Source of the DNA: DASQLQ01 sp035629935
GTDB lineage: Bacteria; Actinomycetota; CADDZG01; WHSQ01
Direction of reading: 5' to 3'
NCBI GenBank assembly: GCA_035629935.1
Contig: DASQLQ010000014.1
Coordinates: forward strand, 1-21,957
Length of the DNA: 21,957 nucleotides
The notes under the pieces were generated by a model that was given only the letters and a program-made list of their open reading frames with translations, was not told the origin of the DNA and searched no databases. Positions 21,956-21,957 of the stretch are shown here, one piece after another (position 1 is the stretch's first letter; every line of letters begins with the position of its first letter). A program made the translations under genes and the position numbers.

Positions 21956-21957
21956 GG

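Noticed and set aside
1..21957. tRNA or rRNA genes, CRISPR arrays, insertion sequences, integrase sites
   Set aside because: Nothing with the required structure, repeats or gene content was seen anywhere in the window.

Overview
The window looks like a chromosomal segment from a high-GC actinobacterium (Actinomycetota), probably an uncultured or deep-branching lineage. The clues are coenzyme F420 genes (cofD, cofE), a DUF5719-type envelope protein behind a very large membrane glycosyltransferase, a DUF3105 protein, a SpoIID-like protein ending in LGFP repeats, a YkuD L,D-transpeptidase, and many start codons sitting 6-9 nt behind an actinobacterial TAnnnT -10 element with no Shine-Dalgarno (leaderless starts). 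No transposase, integrase, tRNA, rRNA or CRISPR array is visible. Gene density is very high.

Layout. (1) 1-7718 is a surface-polysaccharide and cell-envelope block: a GT4 glycosyltransferase cut by the window edge (minus strand), then on the plus strand a GDP-L-fucose synthase, another GT4, the SpoIID/LGFP protein, a small 4-TM DMT transporter, a membrane-anchored protein with a basic Pro/Arg linker, a nucleotidyltransferase of the mannose-1-phosphate guanylyltransferase type, and a GalE-like epimerase. (2) 7723-10619 holds a DUF3105 protein (minus), a nitroreductase-fold protein (plus), and cofE and cofD (minus): F420 biosynthesis in which the two halves of mycobacterial FbiB appear as separate convergent genes. 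(3) 10675-15299 is a GT2/polytopic-membrane/YfhO-like giant co-translated with the DUF5719 protein, preceded by a possible 25-codon leader ORF. (4) 15300-18728 holds a class I glutamine amidotransferase (PuuD-like), then a cystathionine gamma-synthase/lyase and a cystathionine beta-synthase, which face each other across a bulged 15-bp inverted repeat. (5) 18808-21955 holds an L,D-transpeptidase overlapping a tryptophan 2,3-dioxygenase, a 245-nt intergenic region rich in operator-like repeats and hairpins, and an alpha/beta hydrolase.

How the parts work together. Regions 1 and 3 plausibly supply activated sugars (GDP-mannose, GDP-fucose, an epimerised UDP- or dTDP-sugar), glycosyltransferases, a lipid-linked-sugar-type transporter and peptidoglycan enzymes for an envelope glycan. 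The F420 genes and the transsulfuration pair are metabolic cargo that commonly lies near such loci in Actinobacteria.

The observations most worth following up are: (a) two genes whose conserved N-termini have no in-frame ATG/GTG/TTG (tryptophan dioxygenase and the PuuD-like amidotransferase), both with a CTG at a plausible position; (b) the orphan promoter plus structured RNA with two mutually exclusive hairpins at 20959-21054, beneath repeated CGCGAA boxes; (c) the split FbiB arrangement; and (d) the recurring TAGCCTSCC leaderless promoter motif.
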